Shown here piece by piece: positions 37,794-46,340 of a stretch of 64,000 nt of DNA. Source of the DNA: Methylococcales bacterium (GTDB lineage: Bacteria; Pseudomonadota; Gammaproteobacteria; Methylococcales; Methylomonadaceae); assembly GCA_030949405.1 (NCBI GenBank), contig JAUZSN010000002.1, positions 2,528,553 to 2,592,552 on the forward strand, given 5' to 3'. Every line of letters starts with the position of its first letter. Position 1 is the first letter of the stretch. Under the pieces are notes generated by a model. The model was not told the origin of the DNA, ran no database searches, and worked only from the letters and a program-made list of their open reading frames with translations. Position numbers and translations under genes: made by a program.

Positions 37794-38060
37794 TTAGTCA
37801 TCAAATGGATCTGAAACTTTTAATATATAATTTTCAACGTGACAATCGCTACCAATATTTATTTGGTTATTTTCACCTTGAATACGCATCGAAATTTTTA
37901 ACAATTGAGTATTTTCTTCAATAAGAATTTGATTGCAACCCGTCATATTAATAGTTGTTTTTAACAACGTTCCCTTACACGTTAAATCAGATAATGGGGA
38001 AACCTGAATTTTATTTAACCCATAAAAATTCTTAATAAGTTGCTGTGCTTTTAATAACAT
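37794..38060 (-). CDS. Short beta-helix-like protein, possible truncated acyltransferase
   Basis: 88 residues. The repeats GTLLKTTINMTGCNQILIEENTQLLKISMRIQGENNQINIGSDC resemble the first coils of the next gene (37697), which also starts with NNKLILGKG-type coils, but the protein stops before any catalytic His or CoA-binding coils. It may be a remnant of a second acyltransferase or a small independent beta-helix protein. It lies 14 bp after the methyltransferase-like gene and about 96 bp before the intact acyltransferase. Confidence 0.6.
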   Translation of the reverse strand: MLLKAQQLIKNFYGLNKIQVSPLSDLTCKGTLLKTTINMTGCNQILIEENTQLLKISMRIQGENNQINIGSDCHVENYILKVSDPFDD

Positions 38061-38074
38061 TTATTTTTGAATCT

Positions 38075-38830
38075 TTATAACGGTTTACGAAGAATGTGTA
38101 GCCCCGACATAAACGGTTTTTCACCCTTCCATTGTCCCTCAGAAGCCGTTTCATGCTGTTCTTCAAAGGGCATAACATGTCGACACATAAAGCCAGCATC
38201 AATTAAATTAAAGCGTTCTACTGTATATTGAATAGCATCACGCACCTGAAAATACCCAGCATCATCCACTAAAATATAGCCACCGGGGCGAACAAAAGGG
38301 ATCGCCAAAATAATATCAGACAAAGCATAATCATAGGTATGATCGCCATCAACCAAAAGAACATCAAAAAACCCCGCCACTTTCTTTTTTGCCTTTTTCA
38401 TGACCGCAAGTGAACTAAATTCTTCAAAAAAACTAAAATTTTCAACTAATATATTTTTAACTTCCTTAGTTGTATTGAATTCTGGGTCAATACAAACCCC
38501 TTGAAAATCTTTAAACCCCAGCGCTTTAATCGCACTATTAACAATCAATGCAGACCCTCCTTCGGCCGTTCCAATTTCAAGATAACGTTTAGGACAAGTA
38601 CCGTAGATAAAGCTCCACAAGAAAAGCCGTTGAGCAACAGGCATAAGCGACATACATAATGGACTTTGTAATGTTTCTATTAGGTTTTCAGGAACATTCC
38701 ATAACGGGGCATCTTTATGATATTCGGGTAACTCTAGACGTTGTTCCTCATCTAAATAATGCGTTTGTTTAGGGTATTCTGAATCAGCTGAATCAGCTTG
38801 ATGAAGCTGGTATTTTATAACATCGGACAT
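38075..38830 (-). CDS. Class I SAM-dependent methyltransferase (CmcI/Methyltransf_24-like)
   Basis: 251 residues. The SAM-binding motif is YLEIGTAEGGSAL (about residue 82), followed by GVCIDPEFN, the Asp motif FDVLLVDGDHTYDYALSDI and GGYILVDDAGY. This matches CmcI/rhamnosyl-O-methyltransferase-type enzymes, which methylate hydroxyls of sugars or secondary metabolites. It is the first gene of the minus-strand run that continues through the acyltransferase, exporters and megasynthase, so it is a candidate tailoring enzyme. A free-standing sugar methyltransferase is the alternative. Confidence 0.82.
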   Translation of the reverse strand: MSDVIKYQLHQADSADSEYPKQTHYLDEEQRLELPEYHKDAPLWNVPENLIETLQSPLCMSLMPVAQRLFLWSFIYGTCPKRYLEIGTAEGGSALIVNSAIKALGFKDFQGVCIDPEFNTTKEVKNILVENFSFFEEFSSLAVMKKAKKKVAGFFDVLLVDGDHTYDYALSDIILAIPFVRPGGYILVDDAGYFQVRDAIQYTVERFNLIDAGFMCRHVMPFEEQHETASEGQWKGEKPFMSGLHILRKPL

Positions 38831-38927
38831 AATAAATTAATTTAAACATAAGAAAAAAATATAAAAATCAACGGCATTTAAGACGTTACTTTTACACGCT
38901 TAATTGAAGACTCAATATCACTAAATC

Positions 38928-39443
38928 CTATTGTGAACTAACAAATGCTTTACCTTCTTCATAAAGCTCTTCAAAGTGATTTCTAGATTTTTTGGCATCA
39001 AAGGTTAAAAACGTACCCCCTGACTCAAAATGCCCAACAAACAACTTTCCAACGGCATACGTTGATGCCGCCCCAATAATAGCCGTACTAATTACGCCCG
39101 CTGTTTGACCCACCACAGGAATAGATTTAAGTAAGCTTGCAAGCGGTAATACCATACTGATAGCAACAGAACTACTAAGTAAGGTACTAATGAGAGATGA
39201 CGCTAAATTCTTATAGAATGGAACACCATAATCACGGGCTAAACGATGCAGTAATTTTAATTTAATGGCGGTTAATGCGCTAATATCAACTAAGGGAACA
39301 GGAATAAAACCAAGACCCGCTGCTATTATGGTATAATTTTTTACAGCCTCATGTGCGCCCCCCAGTCTCTTTACTCGAACATCTAAATAATTATTACCAC
39401 ATTCCATTTCAATTGCTTTTTCTTTATTTAAAATTATCGCCAT
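38928..39443 (-). CDS. DUF697/YcjF-type membrane protein, paralogue A
   Basis: 171 residues. The core GLGFIPVPLVDISALTAIKLKLLHRLARDYGVPF and the glycine/alanine-rich hydrophobic stretch (about 85-145) with ending HFESGGTFLTFDAKKSRNHFEELYEEGK match the C-terminal DUF697 domain of YcjF and of some GTPases, here without a GTPase. It is clearly related to the 191-residue protein at 43769 over its whole length. The ATG follows AAGGGG. DUF697 proteins are inner-membrane or membrane-associated with unknown biochemistry. It is divergent from the SPFH gene at 39939. Confidence 0.82.
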   Translation of the reverse strand: MAIILNKEKAIEMECGNNYLDVRVKRLGGAHEAVKNYTIIAAGLGFIPVPLVDISALTAIKLKLLHRLARDYGVPFYKNLASSLISTLLSSSVAISMVLPLASLLKSIPVVGQTAGVISTAIIGAASTYAVGKLFVGHFESGGTFLTFDAKKSRNHFEELYEEGKAFVSSQ

Positions 39444-39938
39444 GCTTTTTCCCCTTGTTAATTCTTCAACAATATCGAGGAATTATACATATCACAAATT
39501 TTAAAAGCAATAAAACCCGTATTTCTCATAAAATCTTGATTATTAACTAATTCTAAAACTCAAAAATAAAAGTTAAACAAATAGTTTTACAATTTACAAT
39601 TTTACGATTATTATGACAGAATAAGAATGGCTAGATACTAAAGGAATAAAAATATTTGCCAATTAACCCCATAATAGAGTCCTATTAAAACCATTTATAT
39701 TACAATTTCTTCTCAATTTTAAAATTTATTACAGCCTAGACCAAATTCAAAAATTAAATAGATGAACCGAGGTTTTCATAGATCAATACGACTATAAATT
39801 TATTGAATTATTAAAACAGGCGATCATTTATTCAGGTACTTTAGTTAATCTTGATACCCTACGATAACACTATACAAAAGCATTTTTATTCCTAAATTTT
39901 AGTGATGAAAGGACGTTTTTTTTGCGAGTTACTTTACA
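39444..39938. other. 495-bp AT-rich divergent intergenic region
   Basis: It separates the minus-strand DUF697 gene from the plus-strand SPFH gene and should hold both promoters. I see no credible coding frame, RNA fold or clear promoter consensus; the only short open frame (39353-39550) overlaps the DUF697 gene antisense and lacks support. Confidence 0.6.
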
Positions 39939-40991
39939 ATGAAAAATATATTTTTATTTGTTTTTTTAAAAAAAACAATCCACTTTTGTATTAAAATTTT
40001 CAGTCACTTTAGACACTGGGTTCGTGAAAAAATAGCTTATTTTGTCGTTGTTTTTTTAGCAATTACACTAGGGTTTGTCTTTTTCTGGCCTCAAATTGTG
40101 ATCACCATTGAGTCAGGTGAGGCGGGTGTATTATATAGGCGTTTCTTTGGTACGGTAACGGATAGAGTTTTCCCCGAAGGGATTCATGTTATTTACCCTT
40201 GGGATACATTAACCGTCTATAACCTTCGCATTCAAACTGTTTTACATGAATTTAACATTTTAACAAACCAAGGTCTGCCTATCACCATTAGTTTGGCGAT
40301 ACGATATCGCCCTGAATATGAAATGCTTGGTGTTTTACATCAACAAGTTGGGCCTGATTATGTTCAAACGATTATTATTCCTCAAGTGGAATCTGTTTTG
40401 CGGAAACGTTTGAGTCTTTATGACCCCGAAGATATTTACACCAATAAGCATAACATTTTAACAAAAGTGGTTGTTGAGGCTTTAGAAGAACTCGGAAGAA
40501 AATATATTACAACCAGTGGCATTATTATTCGTTCCATTATTTTGCCTGATTCTATTAAAGATGCCATTGAAAAAAAATTAATTGAAGAGCAAGCAGCAAA
40601 AGCCTATACGTTTACGCTACAAAAAGAAGAGCGGGAAGCTGAACGTAAGCGCATTGAAGCACGAGGCATTAAAGATTATCAAAAAATTATTGCTCAAACA
40701 CTTTCGGATCAGCTCATAAGATGGCGTGGAATTCAAGCAACACTAGAGCTTGCAAAATCTAACAACAGTAAAGTCATTGTTATTGGTGCCGGGAAAAATG
40801 GTTTACCCATTATATTAAATGATGGACCCTCTTCTAATGCGGTTAATACTAACAATAAACCCGAAGAAATAATAAACCCAAATTCAATACCCCCTATTCC
40901 TCCTTCCACAGAGAAAAATCAAAATAATACTGATTCCGAAATCTCTTTCAACCCCTCTGAAAAAGCCTCCTTAAAAGAAGATGCTAACTAA
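39939..40991 (+). CDS. SPFH/prohibitin (band 7) domain membrane protein
   Basis: 350 residues: an N-terminal membrane anchor (IAYFVVVFLAITLGFVFFWPQ, about residues 32-52), an SPFH domain (VTIESGEAGVLYRRFFGTV, GIHVIYPWDTLTVYNLRIQT, about 52-235), a long charged coiled coil (KKLIEEQAAKAYTFTLQKEEREAERKRIEARG split by the family pattern, about 205-245) and a disordered Asn/Pro/Ser-rich tail (275-350). SPFH proteins oligomerise into membrane microdomain scaffolds. The stop overlaps the start of the next gene by 11 bp, so the scaffold and the following receptor-like lipoprotein are translated together. Confidence 0.88.
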   Translation: MKNIFLFVFLKKTIHFCIKIFSHFRHWVREKIAYFVVVFLAITLGFVFFWPQIVITIESGEAGVLYRRFFGTVTDRVFPEGIHVIYPWDTLTVYNLRIQTVLHEFNILTNQGLPITISLAIRYRPEYEMLGVLHQQVGPDYVQTIIIPQVESVLRKRLSLYDPEDIYTNKHNILTKVVVEALEELGRKYITTSGIIIRSIILPDSIKDAIEKKLIEEQAAKAYTFTLQKEEREAERKRIEARGIKDYQKIIAQTLSDQLIRWRGIQATLELAKSNNSKVIVIGAGKNGLPIILNDGPSSNAVNTNNKPEEIINPNSIPPIPPSTEKNQNNTDSEISFNPSEKASLKEDAN

Positions 40992-43230
40992 AATTATTTT
41001 TTTTATTTGCTGTTTAGCAGGGCTACTTTTGAGCGGTTGTTTTGATGAGTCGTATCATGAAAAATCAACACACCGTGCTAAAATTGCTGAACAAAACAAG
41101 CAAGAACCCATTCTTATCGGCATTTCTTGGGAAGAAAATGATCAATCATTTTTAGACGGCGTAAATTTAGCGATTAAAAAAATTAATAATAGTGGTGGAA
41201 TCCTCGACCGTCCTTTAAAAGCTATTATTAATATCGATGAGAGTAAGTTATGGGATCCTACCTTGTCAGCAGGTGGCTATCAGGATATTGTTAATGATAT
41301 TGCCGAATCATTCACTAGTAATCCTAATATTGTAGCGGTTATTGGCCATATCACCTCAAAAACAGCCTTATTAGCCTCTGTTATTTATGAAAACAATGGC
41401 CTCCTCTTTTTAACCCCCAGCGCAACTAACATAAAATTAACAAATCACCAATTCAATTACGTTTTTAGAACCATTCCTAGTAATCGAGAAATGGGGGTGA
41501 ATTTAGCTAAGTATATTGCTGAAAAAGGGTATAAAAAAATAGCCTTACTCTACGACAGAGAGGTTTATGCTACCGAACTATCGAATACTTTTTCCTCTTA
41601 TATCAGTGAAAAGCATGGTGCCAAAATAGTCTATCGACAATCATTTTTTAGACATACACTTGATATAGAAAGTTTAGTCATTGAACTCAATAAAATACCA
41701 GCTATTGATATTATTTTTGTGGTATCAACCGATAAAGTCGTTACAAAAATCTATCAAAAAACCCGTGACATCGGTATTAGAACCCCCTTTGCAGGAGGTG
41801 AGGCCTTAGATGTCCCCTCTTTTTTAAAAATGGTTAAAGAATGGGAAAATGAAAAAGAGTTAAAAAAATCAATTGTCCCCACATTATTCAACCCTCTTCT
41901 CGTACAAAGTCAAAAATTTATAGCCCTTTTTAAAAAAGAATACGGTGAAGACTTACAACCTAATCAACAAACTGCTTTAGGCTATGATAATATCATTCTT
42001 TTAGCCCATGCGATTAAACGCGCCGAATCGACTGTTTCGCTTAGAATTGCAGACACCTTGCGTCACATGCCTCCTTGCCAAGGCATTACAGGAAAGTATC
42101 AGTTTTCAGAAGAAGGTGAGTTGATAAGTAAGCCTTTTTATTTTAAAGAGCTTCATCAAGGTAGCTATGACTACTTGCAGGTTAAAAATACAAAAAAAGA
42201 CGCTGTCATAAATTTTGAAATTTGCAATGAAATTGATAGAGATAACGATAATATTCCCAATAACCTTGATACTTGCCCAGAAAATACCGCCAAAGAAATC
42301 TCACAAGGTGTTTTTTTAACGGGCTTATTAAGAGGTTGTCCTATTGATAATGATCACGATACCGTCCCTGACTACAAAGATATTTGCTTAAAAAATACGT
42401 TAGAAGAAATATCTAAAGGCATCGATAGCCAAGGATGTCCTCTAGATTCTGATAAAGATGGAAAAGCAGATTTTGAGGATGCTTGTCCTAAAAATCCAGA
42501 ATTAATTGAATTTATTAGTGGACAAAACTGTGTTAAAGACAGTGATCAGGATGAAATTACCGACGATATAGATCAATGCCCTCAAAATACCAAGATAGAA
42601 ATTACAAAAGGGGTTAATAAAACAGGCAACAAACAGGGCTGTCCTATTGATACGGATTACGACAAACGTGCAGATTATATTGATCACTGTCCCAATAACA
42701 CAAGACCAGAAATAAGCCAAGGCGTTGATAATAAAGGCTGCCCTTCTGATAATGACCACGATGGTATACTCGACTATCAAGATCAATGTTTAAACACCCC
42801 CCTTAATATCCTCATTGATTCTCAAGGCTGTGGTATCGTCGAAAATAGCATTATGGAACACCCCTTGGCCTTGTATTTTAAACAAGGTCAGGTTACGCTA
42901 ACCCTAGAAGGAAAAGCCTATTTAGAGGCTTTATTAGGATATATTGAAAAAGATACCTTAAAAAAAATCAAGATTACTGTGCATAACCCGAGTCAAGATA
43001 ATAATTTCGATAACACTAATCATCAATCCTTATCTGAAGAACAGGCGACAACCATTGATACTTATTTACAAAACCAAGGGATTGCCTGTGAAAAAATTAT
43101 TCCTGTCGGAAAAGGCCCCAACGATCTTGTTACCGATAAGAGTCCTGAAGAACTTAAAAAAAACCACCGTTTAGAAATTATTTTAATCCAATTTAGAAAA
43201 AAAATACTTAGTCATGAAAAAGAGAATTAA
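40981..43230 (+). CDS. Lipoprotein fusing type 1 periplasmic binding domain, TSP3 repeats and OmpA-like domain
   Basis: 749 residues. A lipobox (LLLSGC) anchors it; residue +2 is Phe, which predicts the outer membrane. Residues about 40-400 are a Leu/Ile/Val-type receptor domain (ILIGISWEENDQSFLDGVNLA, AVIGHITSKTALLASVIYEN, FLTPSATN). Residues about 415-620 contain six thrombospondin type 3 calcium-binding repeats with D-x-D-x-D cores (DRDNDNIPNNLDTCP, DSDKDGKADFEDACP, DNDHDGILDYQDQC). The end (about 625-745) is OmpA-like (NHQSLSEEQATTIDTYLQNQGI, NHRLEIIL), normally a peptidoglycan-binding fold. I read it as a ligand sensor tethered between outer membrane and cell wall. Its start overlaps the SPFH gene. 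I know no standard family with this exact three-part layout. Confidence 0.88.
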   Translation: MLTKIIFFICCLAGLLLSGCFDESYHEKSTHRAKIAEQNKQEPILIGISWEENDQSFLDGVNLAIKKINNSGGILDRPLKAIINIDESKLWDPTLSAGGYQDIVNDIAESFTSNPNIVAVIGHITSKTALLASVIYENNGLLFLTPSATNIKLTNHQFNYVFRTIPSNREMGVNLAKYIAEKGYKKIALLYDREVYATELSNTFSSYISEKHGAKIVYRQSFFRHTLDIESLVIELNKIPAIDIIFVVSTDKVVTKIYQKTRDIGIRTPFAGGEALDVPSFLKMVKEWENEKELKKSIVPTLFNPLLVQSQKFIALFKKEYGEDLQPNQQTALGYDNIILLAHAIKRAESTVSLRIADTLRHMPPCQGITGKYQFSEEGELISKPFYFKELHQGSYDYLQVKNTKKDAVINFEICNEIDRDNDNIPNNLDTCPENTAKEISQGVFLTGLLRGCPIDNDHDTVPDYKDICLKNTLEEISKGIDSQGCPLDSDKDGKADFEDACPKNPELIEFISGQNCVKDSDQDEITDDIDQCPQNTKIEITKGVNKTGNKQGCPIDTDYDKRADYIDHCPNNTRPEISQGVDNKGCPSDNDHDGILDYQDQCLNTPLNILIDSQGCGIVENSIMEHPLALYFKQGQVTLTLEGKAYLEALLGYIEKDTLKKIKITVHNPSQDNNFDNTNHQSLSEEQATTIDTYLQNQGIACEKIIPVGKGPNDLVTDKSPEELKKNHRLEIILIQFRKKILSHEKEN

Positions 43231-43320
43231 AATATATAATAATTTATACTCCGGTACTTAAATAGAATAAATGTAATTAGTTATTTTTACACTCAAACCA
43301 ATTCAACTTAGAGTGATTTT

Positions 43321-43515
43321 ATGTTAGACCCCCTACTATTAAATTTTTTAGCCAGTATAACGATTGCTTTATTAGGTATAAATCGAAAAATGGGTTTTTG
43401 GGGGTATTTTTTTTCCTCGTTGCTTCTTGGCCCTTTGATGGGTATACTTCTCTTACTTGTGTCTAGTTCAAAACCAAGGCCACAGGTAAAAAAAGAACCC
43501 AATAAAAATAATTAA
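43321..43515 (+). CDS. Small two-helix membrane protein
   Basis: 64 residues: two hydrophobic segments (LLLNFLASITIALLGI and GYFFSSLLLGPLMGILLLLV) and a basic Lys/Pro-rich tail. A weak AGAGTG lies before the ATG. It follows the receptor lipoprotein by 90 bp and precedes a DUF697 gene, all on the same strand. An opposite-strand frame covers the same bases but encodes no membrane pattern. The function is unknown. Confidence 0.6.
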   Translation: MLDPLLLNFLASITIALLGINRKMGFWGYFFSSLLLGPLMGILLLLVSSSKPRPQVKKEPNKNN

Positions 43516-43768
43516 TGCTCTTTATTGCGCAAATTATAAAACCTCTACCTATCGCTTACATCAACTCAAAGCCACTAGATAAATAATGATGTAGCCTCTG
43601 AAAAGAAAATTACAGTTAAACCTTTACTGTCGGTCATTCTTGATGAATTAGGAATTTCTTAAATAGTACGATTAAGAACGCTACCCTTAAAAATCAAGGG
43701 TAAAAAATGTCAAACTAACTTACCTTTAAAAAGCCAAGTTATCTTAAAATCTGTAAGGAGAATATAAA

Positions 43769-44344
43769 ATGGCAGTTACTGCAAAAAAAAATACCGCAAC
43801 AAAACCGCAAGAAACTCAAGAAAAAGTAGAGACTAAAGCGACTGAAACGCCACTTGACTCTAGAGTAGCCCGTCTTGCAGAGACGCATGAAATTGTTAAA
43901 AACCATACCATGGCAGCCGTAGGTGTTGGTTTTATTCCTGTCCCTTTTGTTGATATGGGAACATTAACCGCAATCCAACTAAAAATGCTTTATAGCCTTG
44001 CTAAATGCTATCAAGTCCCTTTTTCAAAAAATTTAGTAAAATCACTAGTAAGCTCACTCTTAGGAAGCTCACTTGCTATTTCTATTGCCCTTCCCGTCGG
44101 TAGCCTCCTAAAAGCAGTTCCTATCATTGGCCAAACGTCTGGCATGATTAGTACGGCGTGTGTTGGAGCAGCCTCTACGTATGCTGTTGGAAAAGTTTTT
44201 GTTGCTCACTTTGAATCAGGTGGTACTTTTCTTGACTTTGATGTTGAAAAAGCCAAAGTGCATTTTAAAGAACTTTATGAAGAAGGAAAAAGCTTTGTTA
44301 GCACCAAAAAAACAACAGAAGTAGAAGCAGAAGTTAAAGCCTAA
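43769..44344 (+). CDS. DUF697/YcjF-type membrane protein, paralogue B
   Basis: 191 residues. After a Lys/Thr/Glu-rich N-terminus (about 1-35) it aligns throughout with paralogue A at 38928: GVGFIPVPFVDMGTLTAIQLKMLYSLAKCYQVPFSKNL, then SSLLGSSLAISIALPVGSLLKAVPIIGQTSG, then FVAHFESGGTFLDFDVEKAKVHFKELYEEGK. A strong ribosome site (AAGGAG) lies 8 bp before the ATG. The two paralogues bracket the SPFH and receptor genes, suggesting a shared membrane assembly. No GTPase partner such as YcjX is present. Confidence 0.85.
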   Translation: MAVTAKKNTATKPQETQEKVETKATETPLDSRVARLAETHEIVKNHTMAAVGVGFIPVPFVDMGTLTAIQLKMLYSLAKCYQVPFSKNLVKSLVSSLLGSSLAISIALPVGSLLKAVPIIGQTSGMISTACVGAASTYAVGKVFVAHFESGGTFLDFDVEKAKVHFKELYEEGKSFVSTKKTTEVEAEVKA

Positions 44345-44364
44345 ATCATATAGGATGTGCTATT

Positions 44365-45666
44365 TTGTTTGTTTTAAAAAATATTTTTTTAGTGGTATTT
44401 CTATCGGTTATTTCTGTAAAAGCCATTGCAAATATCACTATTTTAACGGTTGATAGCCAGCAAAAAACAGCCCAAGAAATAGGTTATCAATTAGGCATAA
44501 AAATTAAAGAAAATTTTCCATATATGGAATATCGTTATGATAATTACTTAAATTTTTTATTAAGCGATAGTCGTTTTAAGCAATTAAATGATCAAGCAAA
44601 TTTATTAAAACAACAACTTAACTCGGATAACCGTTTAGAAATTAATGCGGTTGCCGATGTATTAAGCCTAGTGAGTACCGATCGACTCGGTGACGGCAAG
44701 CTTTCTGTCAATGAATTTTGGTTATTACAATTTCTGAGTGATTTAACGACAATCAACAAAGGCGTTGCCATTTCAGTTTTTGATCCTATCCAGAAAACAC
44801 CTATTATTGCAAGAAATATTAATTGGAAAAATAATTCCGTTCTAAACCCTTTACATCTGATTACGATTTATAAATCAAAAAAAAATACCTTCGTGACTGT
44901 CGGTTTTGCAGGTATGCTAGGGGTTATTAATGGGTTTAATCGTCATGGTTTATTTGTTTCATTAATAAACTCATCGCCACAATTACAAACCGCCATTATT
45001 TCACAAAACCATCAATCAGTCGCATTCACACTTAAAAATACGCTCAAAAAAAATACGGATATTAGCACGGCAAGTCGTTTTTTACATGGCCGTCATTACC
45101 CACATGACCAACAAATTTTACTGGCTGATAAAAAAAACGTACAGGTGCTAGAAAGTCCTGCAAATATAAAAAAAGAAGGCACCGTTAGACTGTCTAATAG
45201 CCCTTTAGTGAATCGATTTTCAAGCTTTGAAAATAAATCAAATCAATTTATTTTGGTTGGATGTTTTGTATTGATTACCTCCCCTAAGAACTGTTACTCT
45301 AGTAACAATTATTATCGCTGGAATCGTTTACAACAGCTTTTAGACTCGTTTGACCCAAGTTTTCCGACGACTAACTTATTAACAATCATGCAGGATGATA
45401 ACAATCATCATCAATCTATCTTTAATGATAATGTATTGCAAACGCTTATTTTTATGCCTTTAAACCAAACGCTTTACCTTTATACCTATTCAAACTCTGA
45501 ATCATCAAAAAATGATTTTCAAAAACTACAGTTGATAGAAAATTTAGAGTCTAAAGATCTAGATCCTGAAATGTTGGTTTTTATTATAAGTGATATTATT
45601 TTAATAGCCTTGCTAGGCTCTTTTTTTTATTATAAAAAATATAAAAAGTTACGCATCAAATCATAA
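44365..45666 (+). CDS. C45/choloylglycine-hydrolase-like membrane protein lacking an evident Cys nucleophile
   Basis: 433 residues from a TTG start 9 nt after AGGA. A signal peptide (FVLKNIFLVVFLSVISVKAIA) precedes a domain like N-terminal-nucleophile hydrolases of the acyl-coenzyme A:6-APA acyltransferase/acid ceramidase-like group: ARNINWKN and VGFAGMLGVINGFNRHGLFVSLIN are its typical motifs. In active members a Cys starts the mature chain about 20 residues before the N-W motif; here that region is LTTINKGVAISVFD and has no Cys. A C-terminal membrane helix (MLVFIISDIILIALLGSFFYY) with a basic end anchors it to the inner membrane. It is probably exported with the active domain in the periplasm. 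It follows DUF697 paralogue B by 20 bp. Confidence 0.65.
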   Translation: MFVLKNIFLVVFLSVISVKAIANITILTVDSQQKTAQEIGYQLGIKIKENFPYMEYRYDNYLNFLLSDSRFKQLNDQANLLKQQLNSDNRLEINAVADVLSLVSTDRLGDGKLSVNEFWLLQFLSDLTTINKGVAISVFDPIQKTPIIARNINWKNNSVLNPLHLITIYKSKKNTFVTVGFAGMLGVINGFNRHGLFVSLINSSPQLQTAIISQNHQSVAFTLKNTLKKNTDISTASRFLHGRHYPHDQQILLADKKNVQVLESPANIKKEGTVRLSNSPLVNRFSSFENKSNQFILVGCFVLITSPKNCYSSNNYYRWNRLQQLLDSFDPSFPTTNLLTIMQDDNNHHQSIFNDNVLQTLIFMPLNQTLYLYTYSNSESSKNDFQKLQLIENLESKDLDPEMLVFIISDIILIALLGSFFYYKKYKKLRIKS

Positions 45667-45773
45667 ATGTGTATTTTAAAATTAAGTTATCGCTAAAAAG
45701 ACACCCCCTCTAATTCTTCCGTTCCCCTTTACTTATTATCAATGATAGCTATGACTACCCGCCCTTTTTATAT

Positions 45774-46340
45774 ATGATTCAAGAAACGATTGTAACGACG
45801 ATTAATCAACATGGCGTTACTCATATTGCCCCAATGGGGATTCATCACCTTAATGATGAGTTTGTTATTTTACCTTTCAAGCCATCAACAACTTTGGATA
45901 ATATTTTACGTTCAAAAATAGCGGTCATTAATTATTGCGATGATGTCCGTGTATTCGCAGGTTGTTTAACGGGGCGAAAAACGTGGGATTTACAGGCGGC
46001 TGAAAAAATTAATGCTTACGTACTAACGAACACCTTAGCCCATAGTGAATTAGAGTTACTACGTGTTGAAGATGATAAGGTTCGACCTAAATTATTTTGT
46101 AATTGTATCCATAGCGTCAATCACGCGCCCTTTAAGGGTTTTAATCGCGCTCAGTATGCTGTATTAGAAGCGGCTATCTTATGTAGTCGTTTAAAATGGT
46201 TACCCTTAGAAAAAATAGAAACCGAGCTTAATTTTTTACGAATTGGACTCGAAAAAACAGCGGGTGAGTCAGAATGGGAAGCTTGGGGGTGGCTAATGGA
46301 GTTAATTGAGCAACATAAAAATAAGGTTACAAAAACATGA
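45774..46340 (+). CDS. DUF447 family protein (methylotroph C1 metabolism)
   Basis: 188 residues with the DUF447 pattern: ETIVTTINQHGVTHIAPMGIHHLNDEFVILPFKPSTT, SKIAVINYCDDVRVFAG, NCIHSVNHAPFKGFNRAQYAVLEAAILCSRL. The fold is a flavin-reductase-like split barrel. DUF447 genes occur in methanogens and in bacteria with tetrahydromethanopterin-linked formaldehyde oxidation, where they lie with pterin and methanofuran genes. The stop overlaps the start of mfnB by 4 bp, so the two are coupled. The exact reaction is not known to me. Confidence 0.85.
   Translation: MIQETIVTTINQHGVTHIAPMGIHHLNDEFVILPFKPSTTLDNILRSKIAVINYCDDVRVFAGCLTGRKTWDLQAAEKINAYVLTNTLAHSELELLRVEDDKVRPKLFCNCIHSVNHAPFKGFNRAQYAVLEAAILCSRLKWLPLEKIETELNFLRIGLEKTAGESEWEAWGWLMELIEQHKNKVTKT

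Noticed and set aside
37794-38060. Fusing the 88-residue beta-helix protein to the next acyltransferase by one frameshift
   Set aside because: There are about 96 bp between them with no continuous homologous frame, and the downstream gene has its own start and complete fold.
43308-43502. 64-codon minus-strand frame
   Set aside because: It mirrors the plus-strand small membrane protein; the plus-strand product has a sensible two-helix pattern and basic tail, the minus one has none.
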